Part shown: piece by piece, positions 50,749-58,978 of the stretch | Position numbering within the stretch: the first letter of the stretch is position 1 | How the letters are laid out: every line of letters begins with the position of its first letter | NCBI RefSeq assembly: GCF_013149805.1 | Contig: NZ_JABEZT010000002.1 | Coordinates: forward strand, 186,001 to 250,000 | Origin: Isoptericola chiayiensis | GTDB lineage: Bacteria; Actinomycetota; Actinomycetes; Actinomycetales; Cellulomonadaceae | Length of the DNA: 64,000 nucleotides | Direction of reading: 5' to 3' | Notes under the pieces: model-generated | The model's input: the letters and a program-made list of their open reading frames with translations, nothing else | Databases searched by the model: none | What the model was told of the DNA's origin: nothing | Position numbers and translations under genes: made by a program

Positions 50749-51687
50749 TCAGGCGGTTCCGGCGGCGGCGAGGTGCGACACCAGCGCCCGCGCCGGGGGA
50801 GCGGGCGCCCCGACGGTCAGCGCGAGGACGCGCCGGACCGCCCCCGGCAACGGGGTGGCCCTGACGTCGGGATGACGGTGCGCGCGCAACGCCAGCCCGG
50901 GCAGCAGGCTCACGCCGGCTCCGGCCGCGACGAGCGCCTGCACCGCCACGTAGTCGTCCGTCTCGTAGGCGATCCGCGGCGCGAACCCGGCCGTCGCGCA
51001 CCGCCCCACGAGATCGGCCCGGCAGCGCTCGCAGCCGGCGATCCAGGTCTGGGAGCGGACCGCCCGCAGGACGGTCGCCGGCCGTGCCGTCGCGGCCACC
51101 TCGGGGGCACCGTCGGCAGGTGTCACGAGATGGACGACGTCGTCGAGCACCTCGGTGACCTCGAACCCGGCCAGCTCGTCGGCGCGCCGCTCGGTGCGGT
51201 CGGGGGCGTCGTGCTCGAACACCAGCGCGACGTCGACCTCGCCGGCCCGCAGCGCCGCCAGCGCCTCGGGCGGCTCGGCCTCCACCAGGCCGACGCCGAG
51301 GCCCGGGTGGGCGGTGCGCAGCCGGGTCACGGCGGCCGGCACGAGCGTGGCCAGCGCCGAGGGGAAGGCCGCCAGCCGCGCGCGGCCCGCGCGCAGGCCG
51401 GCCAGCGCGTCGAGCTCGCGCTGGACGCTCTCGACCCGGCCGATGATCTCCTCGGCACGATCCGCCAGCAGGCGACCCGCCTCCGTGAGGCGCACCCCCC
51501 GGCCCACCCGCTCGAGCAGCGGCAGGCCCGCCTCGGCCTCGAGACGGGCGAGGTGGTGGCTCACCGAGGGCTGGGCGTAGTGCAGCTCCCGGGCGGCCGC
51601 GGTCACCGAGCCCGTGCGGGCGACGGCGGCCAGGACGCGCAGGCGGGTCAGGTCGAGCTGTGCGGCAGGGGGCGGGGTGTCGGTCAC
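50749..51687 (-). CDS. LysR family transcriptional regulator
   Basis: 312 residues. HTH at the N terminus (LTRLRVLAAVARTGSVTAAA, then ELHYAQPSVSHHLARLEAEAG), followed by the periplasmic-binding-like effector domain (LAAFPSALATLVPAAVTRLR, GEVDVALVFEHD, AGAGVSLLPGLALR). It is divergent from a PLP-dependent dehydratase gene, the usual LysR target position. The GTG at 51687 has TAACGT seven bases upstream on the minus strand; the frame extends further but without a plausible start. Confidence 0.93.
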   Translation of the reverse strand: MTDTPPPAAQLDLTRLRVLAAVARTGSVTAAARELHYAQPSVSHHLARLEAEAGLPLLERVGRGVRLTEAGRLLADRAEEIIGRVESVQRELDALAGLRAGRARLAAFPSALATLVPAAVTRLRTAHPGLGVGLVEAEPPEALAALRAGEVDVALVFEHDAPDRTERRADELAGFEVTEVLDDVVHLVTPADGAPEVAATARPATVLRAVRSQTWIAGCERCRADLVGRCATAGFAPRIAYETDDYVAVQALVAAGAGVSLLPGLALRAHRHPDVRATPLPGAVRRVLALTVGAPAPPARALVSHLAAAGTA

Positions 51688-51694
51688 GGACCCC

Positions 51695-51700
51695 ACGTTA
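51695..51700 (-). promoter_or_regulatory. -10 hexamer, leaderless promoter (LysR gene)
   Basis: TAACGT on the minus strand, 7 bases before GTG 51687. Confidence 0.55.
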
Positions 51701-51737
51701 CATCGACCGCGCCTATGAGAAGCCGACCGAAGTGACA

Positions 51738-51767
51738 TTGGACCGATCGGACGGATCGGTCGACGAT
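51738..51767 (+). promoter_or_regulatory. Promoter and operator of the dehydratase gene
   Basis: -35-like TTGGAC (51738-51743) and -10-like GACGAT (51762-51767) with 18 bases between. The spacer holds the inverted repeat GACCGATC (51741-51748) / GATCGGTC (51754-51761). The -10 ends 6 bases before ATG 51774. Confidence 0.6.
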
Positions 51768-51773
51768 GGAGGC

Positions 51774-52766
51774 ATGACACTCGCACCGCCCACCGTCGGC
51801 GACGTGCTCGCGGCCCAGCACCGGCTGGCGGGACACGTGGTCCGCACCCCGGCGTCCCGGTACGCCGAGCTCGACCGGCTCGTGGCGACCGCCGGCGCCG
51901 CCGGGACGCGCTTGGTCGTTAAGCACGAGAACCTCCAGCACACCGGCGCGTTCAAGGTCCGCGGCGCGCTGAACCTCCTCGCCACGCGCACGACCACGCC
52001 GGCCGGCGTCGTCGGCTACTCCACCGGCAACCACGCCCAGGCGCTGGCCTACGCCGCGCGCCGGGCCGGGGTGCGGTGCACCATCGTCATGCCGAGCGCG
52101 CCCAACCCCCTCAAGGAACGCGCCGTGCGCGCCCTGGACGCCGAGGTGGTGCTGCACGGCGAACGGCTCGAGGACGCCTGCGAGGAGGCGACCCGGATCG
52201 CGGCGACGACCGGCGCCGACCTGGTCAGCGCGGCCGACGAGCCCGCCCTCGTCGCCGGCGCGGCCACCGCCACGCTCGAGCTGCTCCAGCAGGAGCCCGA
52301 CCTCGACGACCTCGTGGTCCCTGTCGGCGGCGGCTCGGGCGCCGCCGCCGCCTGCCTCGTGGCCGCCGCCCTGGCCCCGCACGTGCGGGTCGTCGGGGTG
52401 CAGTCCGCCGCCTCGCCGGCCGCGCACGACTCGTGGCGCACCGGGGAGCTGTGCGCGCGACCGAACCGCACCCGCGCCGAAGGGCTCGCCGTCGGGCGCG
52501 GCTTCACCCTGACCCAGGGCGTGCTGCGTGCGCACCTGCACGACTTCCTGCTGGTCACCGACGACCAGATCTCCCGTGCCCAGCAGATGTACCTGACCGC
52601 GGCCAGGACCGTCGCCGAGGGCGCCGGGGCGGCGTCGCTCGCCGCCGTTGCGGCGCACCCCGAGCGGTTCGCGGGGCGCACGGTCGGCGTGATGTGCTCC
52701 GGCGGGAACGCCGGCGCGGGCGAGCTCCGCCGGGCGTTGGACCACACCTGCGCGACGGCGCCCTGA
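51774..52766 (+). CDS. PLP-dependent threonine/serine dehydratase-like protein
   Basis: 330 residues of the tryptophan synthase beta fold. The PLP Lys is in HTGAFKVRGALNLL, the substrate loop is STGNHAQALAYAARR, and the phosphate-binding Gly loop is VVPVGGGSGAAAACL; GVMCSGGNAGAGELRR closes the domain. The family includes catabolic threonine dehydratases, serine racemases and hydroxyaspartate dehydratases; no ACT regulatory domain is present, so it is of the catabolic or racemase type. Likely controlled by the divergent LysR protein. Confidence 0.9.
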   Translation: MTLAPPTVGDVLAAQHRLAGHVVRTPASRYAELDRLVATAGAAGTRLVVKHENLQHTGAFKVRGALNLLATRTTTPAGVVGYSTGNHAQALAYAARRAGVRCTIVMPSAPNPLKERAVRALDAEVVLHGERLEDACEEATRIAATTGADLVSAADEPALVAGAATATLELLQQEPDLDDLVVPVGGGSGAAAACLVAAALAPHVRVVGVQSAASPAAHDSWRTGELCARPNRTRAEGLAVGRGFTLTQGVLRAHLHDFLLVTDDQISRAQQMYLTAARTVAEGAGAASLAAVAAHPERFAGRTVGVMCSGGNAGAGELRRALDHTCATAP

Positions 52767-52780
52767 CGGCACCTCGCGCG

Positions 52781-52786
52781 TAGGGT
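52781..52786 (+). promoter_or_regulatory. -10 hexamer, leaderless promoter (YciO/Sua5 gene)
   Basis: TAGGGT, 6 bases before ATG 52793. Confidence 0.65.
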
Positions 52787-52792
52787 GGGCCC

Positions 52793-53413
52793 ATGGCACG
52801 CGTCGTGGACATCCATCCCGTCGACCCGCAGCCCCGCCTGGTGTCCCAGGTGGCCGACGTGCTGCGGGAGGGCGGCCTGATCGCCTACCCGACGGACTCG
52901 GGGTACGCCCTGGGGTGCCGCTGCGGCCAGCGGGACGGCACGGAGCGCATCCGCCAGATCCGCCGTCTCGACGCCAAGCACCACTTCACCCTGGTCTGCG
53001 CGAGCTTCGCCCAGATGGGTCAGCTCGTCCGCATCGACAACTCGGCGTTCCGGGCGATCAAGGCGGCCACCCCCGGTCCGTACACGTTCATCCTGCCGGC
53101 GACCGAGGAGGTGCCGCGGCGCCTGGCGCACCCGAAGAAGAAGACGGTGGGCGTCCGGATCCCGGAGTCGCGGACGGTGCACGCGATCCTCGACGAGCTC
53201 GGCGAGCCGCTGCTCAGCTCGACCCTGATCCTGCCCGGCGACGACGGACCTCTGACCCAGGGGTGGCAGGTCGACGAGGCGGTGGGCCACGCGGTGGACC
53301 TCGTCGTGGACGCCGAGGACGTCCCGGCCGAGCCCACCACGGTGGTCGACTTCTCGGCCGGGTACCCGGAGGTCGCGCGCGTCGGCGCCGGCGACCCCGA
53401 GCCGTTCTCCTGA
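52793..53413 (+). CDS. YciO/Sua5/YrdC family protein (threonylcarbamoyl-AMP synthase-like)
   Basis: 206 residues. The YrdC-fold motifs KR-x-S/T-N type are seen as GGLIAYPTDSGYALGC, RIRQIRRLDAKHHFTLVC and KAATPGPYTFILPATEEVPRR. The length and sequence are nearer to YciO than to the essential Sua5/TsaC, so the role in tRNA t6A synthesis is uncertain; a true TsaC may be elsewhere. Leaderless start. It is followed by the UDP-glucose pyrophosphorylase gene, also leaderless. Confidence 0.85.
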   Translation: MARVVDIHPVDPQPRLVSQVADVLREGGLIAYPTDSGYALGCRCGQRDGTERIRQIRRLDAKHHFTLVCASFAQMGQLVRIDNSAFRAIKAATPGPYTFILPATEEVPRRLAHPKKKTVGVRIPESRTVHAILDELGEPLLSSTLILPGDDGPLTQGWQVDEAVGHAVDLVVDAEDVPAEPTTVVDFSAGYPEVARVGAGDPEPFS

Positions 53414-53448
53414 CACCGGACGTTCACGCGGACGTCGTCGAGCCCGGA

Positions 53449-53454
53449 TAGGGT
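53449..53454 (+). promoter_or_regulatory. -10 hexamer, leaderless promoter (UTP-glucose-1-phosphate uridylyltransferase)
   Basis: TAGGGT, 7 bases before ATG 53462. Confidence 0.65.
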
Positions 53455-53461
53455 GCTGCGC

Positions 53462-54868
53462 ATGAGCGATCGCGGACTCGAGCTGGCACGGGACAAGATG
53501 CAGGACGCGGGGGTGGCTCCGGCGGCGGTGGACGTCTTCAGCCGCTTCTACCGGCTGCTGGAGGAGGGCGCCTCCGGGCTGGTGCGGGAGGACGACGTCG
53601 ACCCGCTCACGGACCTGCCGCGCCACGCCGACCTGGAGGTCGAGCCCGGGCGTGCGGCCGAGGCGCTGAGCAAGACCGCCATCATCAAGCTCAACGGCGG
53701 CCTCGGGACCTCCATGGGCATGGACAGGGCCAAGTCGTTGCTGGAGGTCCGCCGGACCGCCGACGGCGAGGCGCTGAGCTTCCTCGACGTGATCGTCCGG
53801 CAGGTCCGTGCGGCGCGCGAGCGGACCGGGGCGCGGTTGCCGCTGGTGCTCATGAACTCCTTCCGCACGCAGGACGACACGCTGGCCGCGCTGGCCGGCT
53901 ACGACGACCTGGCCGTGGACGGTCTGCCGCTGGACTTCCTGCAGAACCGCGAGCCGAAGCTGCGCGCCGACACCCTCGAGCCGGTCGAGTGGCCGGCCGA
54001 CCCCTCGCTCGAGTGGTGCCCGCCCGGCCACGGCGACCTGTACCCGGCCCTGCACGCCGGCGGCGTCGTGCGCGCGCTCCTCGACGCGGGCTTCCGGTAC
54101 GCGTGCGTGTCGAACTCGGACAACCTCGGTGCCGCGCCCGACGCCGACCTGGCGGCGTGGTTCGCGGACTCGGGCGCGCCCTACGCGGCCGAGATGTGCC
54201 TCAAGACGCCGGCGGACGTCAAGGGCGGCCAGCTCGTGGTGCGCCGGTCCGACGGCCGGATCATCCAGCGCGAGACGGCCCAGACGCACCCCGACGACAT
54301 GGACGTCTCGCTCGACCCGACGCGTCACCGCTACTTCCACACGAACAACCTGTGGTTCGACCTCGAGGCGCTCGCCGCGGAGCTGGAGCGCACCGGCGGC
54401 GTCCTCGAGCTGCCGTTGATCCGCAACACCAAGACGGTCGACCCCACCGACCCGGAGTCGCCGGAGGTGGTCCAGATCGAGTCCGCGATGGGCGCCGCAG
54501 TGGCGGTCTTCGAGGGGGCGACGGCGATCGAGGTCGGGCGCGAGCGCTTCCTGCCGGTCAAGAAGACCAGCGACCTGCTCCTGCTGCGCTCGGACGTCTA
54601 CGAGCTGACCGACGACTTCCGGCTGGTGGCGCGCACGGACGCGCCGCTCGTCCAGCTGTCGGGCACGTACAAGACCATCTCGGCGTTCGACGCCCGGTTC
54701 CCGTCCGGTCCGCCGTCGCTGCGCGGGGCGAGCGGTCTGCGGGTGGACGGCGACTGGACCTTCGGCGCCGACGTGACGGCCCGTGGCGACGCGGTGCTGC
54801 CGGAGCCGGACGGGGGAGCGGGCAGCGTCCCGGACGGCGCGACGATCACGGGTTCGGGCCTCGACTGA
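53462..54868 (+). CDS. UTP--glucose-1-phosphate uridylyltransferase, eukaryote-type
   Basis: 468 residues. The nucleotide-binding signature is KLNGGLGTSMGMDRAKSLLE, followed by LVLMNSFRTQDDT, FLQNREPKLRADT, WCPPGHGDLYPALHAGG and the uridine-binding FHTNNLWFDLEAL; KTVDPTDPESPEVVQIESA lies in the sugar-binding part. This is the UDPGP family, unrelated to bacterial GalU. It makes UDP-glucose for cell-surface glycans and trehalose. An in-frame GTG lies at 53453, but it is inside the -10 hexamer. Confidence 0.93.
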   Translation: MSDRGLELARDKMQDAGVAPAAVDVFSRFYRLLEEGASGLVREDDVDPLTDLPRHADLEVEPGRAAEALSKTAIIKLNGGLGTSMGMDRAKSLLEVRRTADGEALSFLDVIVRQVRAARERTGARLPLVLMNSFRTQDDTLAALAGYDDLAVDGLPLDFLQNREPKLRADTLEPVEWPADPSLEWCPPGHGDLYPALHAGGVVRALLDAGFRYACVSNSDNLGAAPDADLAAWFADSGAPYAAEMCLKTPADVKGGQLVVRRSDGRIIQRETAQTHPDDMDVSLDPTRHRYFHTNNLWFDLEALAAELERTGGVLELPLIRNTKTVDPTDPESPEVVQIESAMGAAVAVFEGATAIEVGRERFLPVKKTSDLLLLRSDVYELTDDFRLVARTDAPLVQLSGTYKTISAFDARFPSGPPSLRGASGLRVDGDWTFGADVTARGDAVLPEPDGGAGSVPDGATITGSGLD

Positions 54869-54880
54869 GGTCCGGAGCGC

Positions 54881-55531
54881 TCAGGCGTCGACGACGCGGG
54901 CGCTGCCGACCCGGGGCGTGAGGTTGCCCGCGCTGGCCGCGGCGACGTCGTCGTGCAGGCGGTCGACCTGCGCCGGTGGCACGAGGAGCTGCAGACGTGC
55001 CTGCTGCGCGTACTCGGTGGCGCCGACGACGGCGTCGTGCGTCGCGGCCCAGTCGCGCAGGACGTGCTCGAGGCGTCCGGCGTCGGCGTGGGGCACGTCG
55101 AGCGTGACGGGGACCATGGTGCGACGGCCGAGGACGAGACCGCTCGACGCCGCGTCGTCGAGCGCGGCGGCGACCGCGCTGCCGTAGGCGCGCACGAGGC
55201 CGCCGGCGCCGAGCAGGACCCCGCCGAAGTACCGGCTGACGACGGCGACCACGTCGGTCGTGCGGCGCTGGTGCAGCACCTCGAGCATGGGGACGCCGGC
55301 GGTACCGGAGGGTTCGCCGTCGTCGGAGGAGCGGTGCGTGTCGGCGTGCGACCCGAGGACGACGGCGACGCAGTGGTGGCGGGCGTTCCAGTGCTCCTTG
55401 CGGCGGGCGGCGACCACGGCGTCGGCCTCGGCCGCGGAGCCCACGGGAGCGAGCAGCGCGAGGAAGCGTGACTTCTTGACCACCAGCTCGTGCTCGACGG
55501 GGGCGGCCAGCGTGCTCGGCAGGGAGGACAT
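54881..55531 (-). CDS. YigZ/IMPACT family protein
   Basis: 216 residues. The UPF0029 N-terminal domain has KKSRFLALLAPVGSAAEAD, WNARHHCVAVVLG, SDDGEPSGTAGVPMLEVL and VVAVVSRYFGGVLLGAGGLV, the family hallmarks. A ferredoxin-like C-terminal domain follows. Relatives bind RNA and influence translation factors or proteolysis; the bacterial role is unclear. TAGGAT lies seven bases before ATG 55531 on the minus strand. The frame extends 17 codons upstream through the repeat at 55566, but without a promoter. Confidence 0.9.
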   Translation of the reverse strand: MSSLPSTLAAPVEHELVVKKSRFLALLAPVGSAAEADAVVAARRKEHWNARHHCVAVVLGSHADTHRSSDDGEPSGTAGVPMLEVLHQRRTTDVVAVVSRYFGGVLLGAGGLVRAYGSAVAAALDDAASSGLVLGRRTMVPVTLDVPHADAGRLEHVLRDWAATHDAVVGATEYAQQARLQLLVPPAQVDRLHDDVAAASAGNLTPRVGSARVVDA

Positions 55532-55538
55532 CGGCCAC

Positions 55539-55544
55539 ATCCTA
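55539..55544 (-). promoter_or_regulatory. -10 hexamer, leaderless promoter (YigZ gene)
   Basis: TAGGAT on the minus strand, 7 bases before ATG 55531. Confidence 0.65.
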
Positions 55545-55565
55545 TGCCGCGGCGGGTGGCGAAAA

Positions 55566-55580
55566 AGTGTGCCAAGCGCC
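55566..55580. repeat. Direct repeat copy 1 upstream of the recombinase-like gene
   Basis: AGTGTGCCAAGCGCC, preceded by a run of five A residues that is rare in this GC-rich DNA. It ends at the -10-like CATGAT (55580-55585) of the gene that starts at 55592. Confidence 0.75.
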
Positions 55581-55591
55581 ATGATCGGACC

Positions 55592-56248
55592 ATGACGTCA
55601 CAGCAGCAGGAGACCGGCACGGACGGCCGCTACCCCCGCCCTCCGGTCTCGTTCGACGAGGCCGAGTGGGTCTGGCGGGAGCTCTCGGTCGAGGCGCTGC
55701 GGCCCGAGGGCAAGCCGGAGGTGGTGCGGCTCGCCGTCGTCGCCGGGCTGACGAGGGCGACCGGCGCCCGGTACGGCGACCTGCTGCGCGTGCGCGCCGA
55801 GGACCTGGAGCTCGGCACCCCCGCTGCGCCCCGAGGGCGCGTGGGCGGCGACCGGCCGGCGGGGGAGGGGAGCGTCCTGGTCCGGCACGGCAAGCACCGC
55901 ACGCTGCGCCGGCACCGGGTCCCCGCGGAGGTGGTCGTGGTGCTGCGCCACTGGATGGCGGTGCGCACCGAGCTGGCCGCGGAGCTGGAGGGTTCGGTGC
56001 CGCGGGCCCTGCTGCTCACCGTGCACCACACGCACGACAACGGCACCACGGTCTCGAGCGGGCTCCCGATCACCCGGCAGGGCCTGGTGCTGTCGTGGCG
56101 CCGGTTCGTCCACCGGACGAACGCCAGGAACGGAGCGACGCGCCCGCCGCTGCCCACCCGGTTCGAGCAGGTGCGCCGGGCCTGGACGACGGCCGGCGTG
56201 CACGACCCGGGCCGCGAGGTCGTCGCTTCGGACGACGAGGCGACCTGA
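55592..56248 (+). CDS. Small tyrosine-recombinase-like protein lacking the catalytic Tyr
   Basis: 218 residues resembling only the catalytic half of XerC/D-type recombinases: first Arg in AGLTRATGARYGDLLRVRAE, the Lys hairpin in LVRHGKHRTLRRHRVPAE, and the position of HxxR in PTRFEQVRRAWTTAGV, where Arg remains but His is gone. No GH box or nucleophilic Tyr follows. It may be an inactive recombinase that only binds DNA, or the similarity may be structural only. The gene is bracketed by exact 15-bp direct repeats. A -10-like CATGAT lies six bases before ATG 55592, and a five-codon frame (55581-55595) overlaps the start. Confidence 0.62.
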   Translation: MTSQQQETGTDGRYPRPPVSFDEAEWVWRELSVEALRPEGKPEVVRLAVVAGLTRATGARYGDLLRVRAEDLELGTPAAPRGRVGGDRPAGEGSVLVRHGKHRTLRRHRVPAEVVVVLRHWMAVRTELAAELEGSVPRALLLTVHHTHDNGTTVSSGLPITRQGLVLSWRRFVHRTNARNGATRPPLPTRFEQVRRAWTTAGVHDPGREVVASDDEAT

Positions 56249-56291
56249 CCGCCGAGGACGGAGCACCGGTCATGCGGTTCTCCAAATAAAT

Positions 56292-56306
56292 AGTGTGCCA
56301 AGCGCC
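56292..56306. repeat. Direct repeat copy 2 downstream of the recombinase-like gene
   Basis: AGTGTGCCAAGCGCC again, preceded by the A/T-rich CAAATAAAT. It is 726 bp from copy 1 and 44 bp after the stop codon. The rest of 56249-56356 shows nothing else recognisable. Confidence 0.75.
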
Positions 56307-56356
56307 GAACCCAAGAACGACGCAGGTGCACCGGTGCCACCAGCACGGAAGCCGGG

Positions 56357-57031
56357 TCAGCCGGTCGCGATCCCGAGGAGCGGCCGGTCCGGGGCGTGGG
56401 AGGCCAGTTCCTCGAAGCCCAGGCGATCGTAGAAGGCGCGGGCGCCGGTGTTGGCGGGGTCGTAGCCGAGGTGCACCCCGGGCACGCCACGCTCGGCCAG
56501 GGCCGCGCGGATCGTCGTGATCAGTCGTCGTCCGAGCCCGTGGCCCTGCGCCTCGGGGACGAGGTCGATGTGCAGGTGCGCGGGGTGCGTGGCCAGCTCG
56601 CCGTGGACCAGGCCGCGCAGCATGCGCTGCGGGTCGGCGCCGTCACGCAGCAGCGCCTGCTCGGTGTAGCCCGGTTCCGCGGGCGTCGTCGGCCCGGGAG
56701 CCGGGTGCCGGCGGACGAACTCCGGGGTCCACTCCCGGTCCCACCAGCTCGCGAACGCGGCCGTGTCGGCCACGGCGAGCACGTAGCCCAGGAGCCGGCC
56801 GTCGGTGACCGTCAGCGGATCGTCGCCCGGGGTGCCGGCGTCGTGGTCGACGACGACGAACGCCAGCTCGGGGGAGTGCTCCACGTAGGGCAACGCGTAG
56901 ACGTCGGGCATGAGCATGTCGTCGGAGTACACGCCCCGCGCGTCGCCGCCACCGGCGGCCGTGCGGACGCAGATCTCCGCCACGGCGGCACGGTCGGTCG
57001 GACGGAAGGGGCGGATCTGGATGTCGGTCAC
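56357..57031 (-). CDS. GNAT family N-acetyltransferase
   Basis: 224 residues. The acetyl-CoA binding loop is VPEAQGHGLGRRLITTI, followed by GVHLGYDPANTGARAFYDRLGFEEL. The N-terminal half (IRPFRPTDRAAVAEICVRT, YSDDMLMPDVYALPYVEHSP) is like the acetyltransferase-like domain linked to O-GlcNAcase families, but no hydrolase is present. Substrate unknown. GTG 57031 has CACGAT six bases upstream; it also lies only 4 bases after the preceding gene of the MoxR operon, so it may be read both ways. Confidence 0.9.
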   Translation of the reverse strand: MTDIQIRPFRPTDRAAVAEICVRTAAGGGDARGVYSDDMLMPDVYALPYVEHSPELAFVVVDHDAGTPGDDPLTVTDGRLLGYVLAVADTAAFASWWDREWTPEFVRRHPAPGPTTPAEPGYTEQALLRDGADPQRMLRGLVHGELATHPAHLHIDLVPEAQGHGLGRRLITTIRAALAERGVPGVHLGYDPANTGARAFYDRLGFEELASHAPDRPLLGIATG

Positions 57032-57035
57032 GGCG

Positions 57036-57593
57036 TCATCGTGGCAGGAAGGCCCAGCCGATCGCCACGACAGCGATCCCACCGAGCACCACCAGCACTC
57101 CGACGGACGCGGCAGCGGCCGCCCAGGCCGCCGCACCCAGCACCACGGTCGCGCCGCAGATCGTCAGGTCCCGGCCTGCGGTGGCGCGGAGCGCGGCCCA
57201 CTCGACCCGGCCGGTCCACGACGTGTGCTCGGCCCACCAGCCCAGCCGGACGGTGAGGAAGCCGAGCGGCGCGAGCCAGAGCACGGCGGGGTCGAACGGC
57301 GCGGACTGCGCGCCGAGCAGCACCGCCGCCGACAGGACCACCGCCAGGTGGCTCGGGACCCGTCCTGGACGGACCGCCGTCCACATTGCGAGGACAAGCG
57401 CGGCCGACAGGGCCAGGTCGGGCAGCAGCGACGTGCGCGCCGCGGTGAGCAGCACGAGCCCGCCGACGGCGAGCGCGGCGAGCACACGCAGCACGCCGCC
57501 CGGCACCGAGGGGCCGTGAACCACCGAGACCCGGGGCAGGGGCCGCTCGTGACGACGTCGGCTCAGGTCCTGCAGCTCGGCCAGCATCGTCAT
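57036..57593 (-). CDS. Membrane protein of the MoxR operon
   Basis: 185 residues. After a soluble N terminus (AELQDLSRRRHERPLPRVSV) there are five to six hydrophobic helices: VLRVLAALAVGGLVLL, LALSAALVLAMWTAV, LAVVLSAAVLLGAQS, DLTICGATVVLGAAAWAAAA and VGVLVVLGGIAVVAIGWAF. No domain is recognised. ATG 57593 overlaps the DUF58 stop by four bases, so it belongs to the same unit. Confidence 0.8.
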   Translation of the reverse strand: MTMLAELQDLSRRRHERPLPRVSVVHGPSVPGGVLRVLAALAVGGLVLLTAARTSLLPDLALSAALVLAMWTAVRPGRVPSHLAVVLSAAVLLGAQSAPFDPAVLWLAPLGFLTVRLGWWAEHTSWTGRVEWAALRATAGRDLTICGATVVLGAAAWAAAAASVGVLVVLGGIAVVAIGWAFLPR

Positions 57594-58978
57594 CGCGTCC
57601 CTCCCGACGTCAGGCGCACCGGCACCGAGTGGTGCCGTTCCGCCGCGCGGACCAAGGTCTCCAGACGGGCCGGGGCGGCGGAGCGCGCCGCGCCCGACCA
57701 CGGCACGACGGGCACCCCCTCGGCCACCAGCGCGCGCAGCCGGTCCTCGCGCTCCATCGCGGTGATGCGCCACGCGATCCGCAGGTGCTCGCCGTACGCC
57801 GGCCGCACCACCGGCAGCGTGTCCACCACGACCACGCGGTGGCCGTGGTCCTTCCAGGTGCGCGCGAGCCGCGCGGACTCGTCGTCGAGCGCGGTGGTGA
57901 ACAGGTAGACGACGGCGTCGGCGGGCAGCTGCGGCGCGCGCAGCCGTCGCGGCGGTGTGCCCACCGGGCTGCTCAGCGCAAGGCCGTACAGCAGCCGACG
58001 CAGCTGCCGGCGTCCGCCGGAGGGCGGTACCGGCCGTCGCCGGCGCCCGAGGTCCTCCAGGCCGACGCGGTCACCGGCTTCCACGACGGCCGTGGCGACC
58101 GAGGCGGCGGCGTGCCGGGCCAGGTCCAGCGACGTCGGTTCGTCGACGCGCTGCTCACCGCTGCCGCGCCACGTGCGCAGGTCGGGGCCGACGTCGTCGC
58201 GCGAGTCCACGACGAGCATCGTGGTCGCCTCCGCGGTCGCGTAGGTGCGCCGGACGTACAGCTCGTCCAGCTCGGGCGAGCGTCGCGCCGTGGTGCGCCA
58301 GTCGATACGACGCAGGCGGTCACCGGGCACGAACGGGTGCACGTCCCGCAGCTCGTCGCCGTCGCCGAGACGCCGCGAGGTGTGCTGGCCCGTGAGACCC
58401 CGCAGCCGGTACGGCAGGGGGATCCGGCCCAGGGGCATGGCTGTCGGCAGGACGATCCGGTCGGGGGCCGCCGCACGGACCGGGTCCTCCGCGACGGCAC
58501 CCCCGTCGCCGTAGCCGCGCACGTCGACGACGAACGTCGGCTGCGCGCCCGTGCGCACCGTCGCCAGGCGCAGGTCGAGGACGCGGTGGCCGTCGGGGAC
58601 GGTCACCTCGACCGGTCGGTGGCCGGGAGCGGCGACGCGGACCTGGACGAGCTCGGCCACCCGCGGTGGCTCCAGCGTCAGGGACGCGCCCAGCTCGCCC
58701 GGACGGGTGGGACCGTCCTGCGCGGCCAGCCGGATCTCCGTGGCCGTCGCCTCCGCGTCCTCGCCGCGGGCAGACCGAGCGCGCCACAGCACACCGAGCA
58801 CCACCGGGACACCGAGCAGCGCGACGTCCGCGCGCCCGGCGAGCAGCCCGAGCGCCAGCACGACCACACCGGCCACCACGCCCAGGACGCCGTGCGGCGT
58901 CCGACGCCACACCGGCTCGTCCGGGCGGCGCAGACCCCTGTCCTCGGCGGCCGAGCGTGCGGGTGTCCCGAAGCTCAC
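57590..58978 (-). CDS. DUF58 domain protein (MoxR-associated)
   Basis: 462 residues. Two membrane helices near residues 30-70 (VLGVVAGVVVLALGLL, VALLGVPVVLGVLW) precede a beta-rich part and the DUF58 hallmark RDVHPFVPGDRLRRIDWRTTAR, then a vWA-like domain (TTMLVVDSRDDV). DUF58 proteins work with MoxR AAA ATPases in assembly or activation of other complexes. GTG 58978 overlaps the moxR stop by four bases. Confidence 0.92.
   Translation of the reverse strand: MSFGTPARSAAEDRGLRRPDEPVWRRTPHGVLGVVAGVVVLALGLLAGRADVALLGVPVVLGVLWRARSARGEDAEATATEIRLAAQDGPTRPGELGASLTLEPPRVAELVQVRVAAPGHRPVEVTVPDGHRVLDLRLATVRTGAQPTFVVDVRGYGDGGAVAEDPVRAAAPDRIVLPTAMPLGRIPLPYRLRGLTGQHTSRRLGDGDELRDVHPFVPGDRLRRIDWRTTARRSPELDELYVRRTYATAEATTMLVVDSRDDVGPDLRTWRGSGEQRVDEPTSLDLARHAAASVATAVVEAGDRVGLEDLGRRRRPVPPSGGRRQLRRLLYGLALSSPVGTPPRRLRAPQLPADAVVYLFTTALDDESARLARTWKDHGHRVVVVDTLPVVRPAYGEHLRIAWRITAMEREDRLRALVAEGVPVVPWSGAARSAAPARLETLVRAAERHHSVPVRLTSGGTR

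Noticed and set aside
55570-55575. TTGGCA in the direct repeat as a -35 for the YigZ gene
   Set aside because: The distance to its -10 hexamer is 25 bases, too long for a usual promoter.
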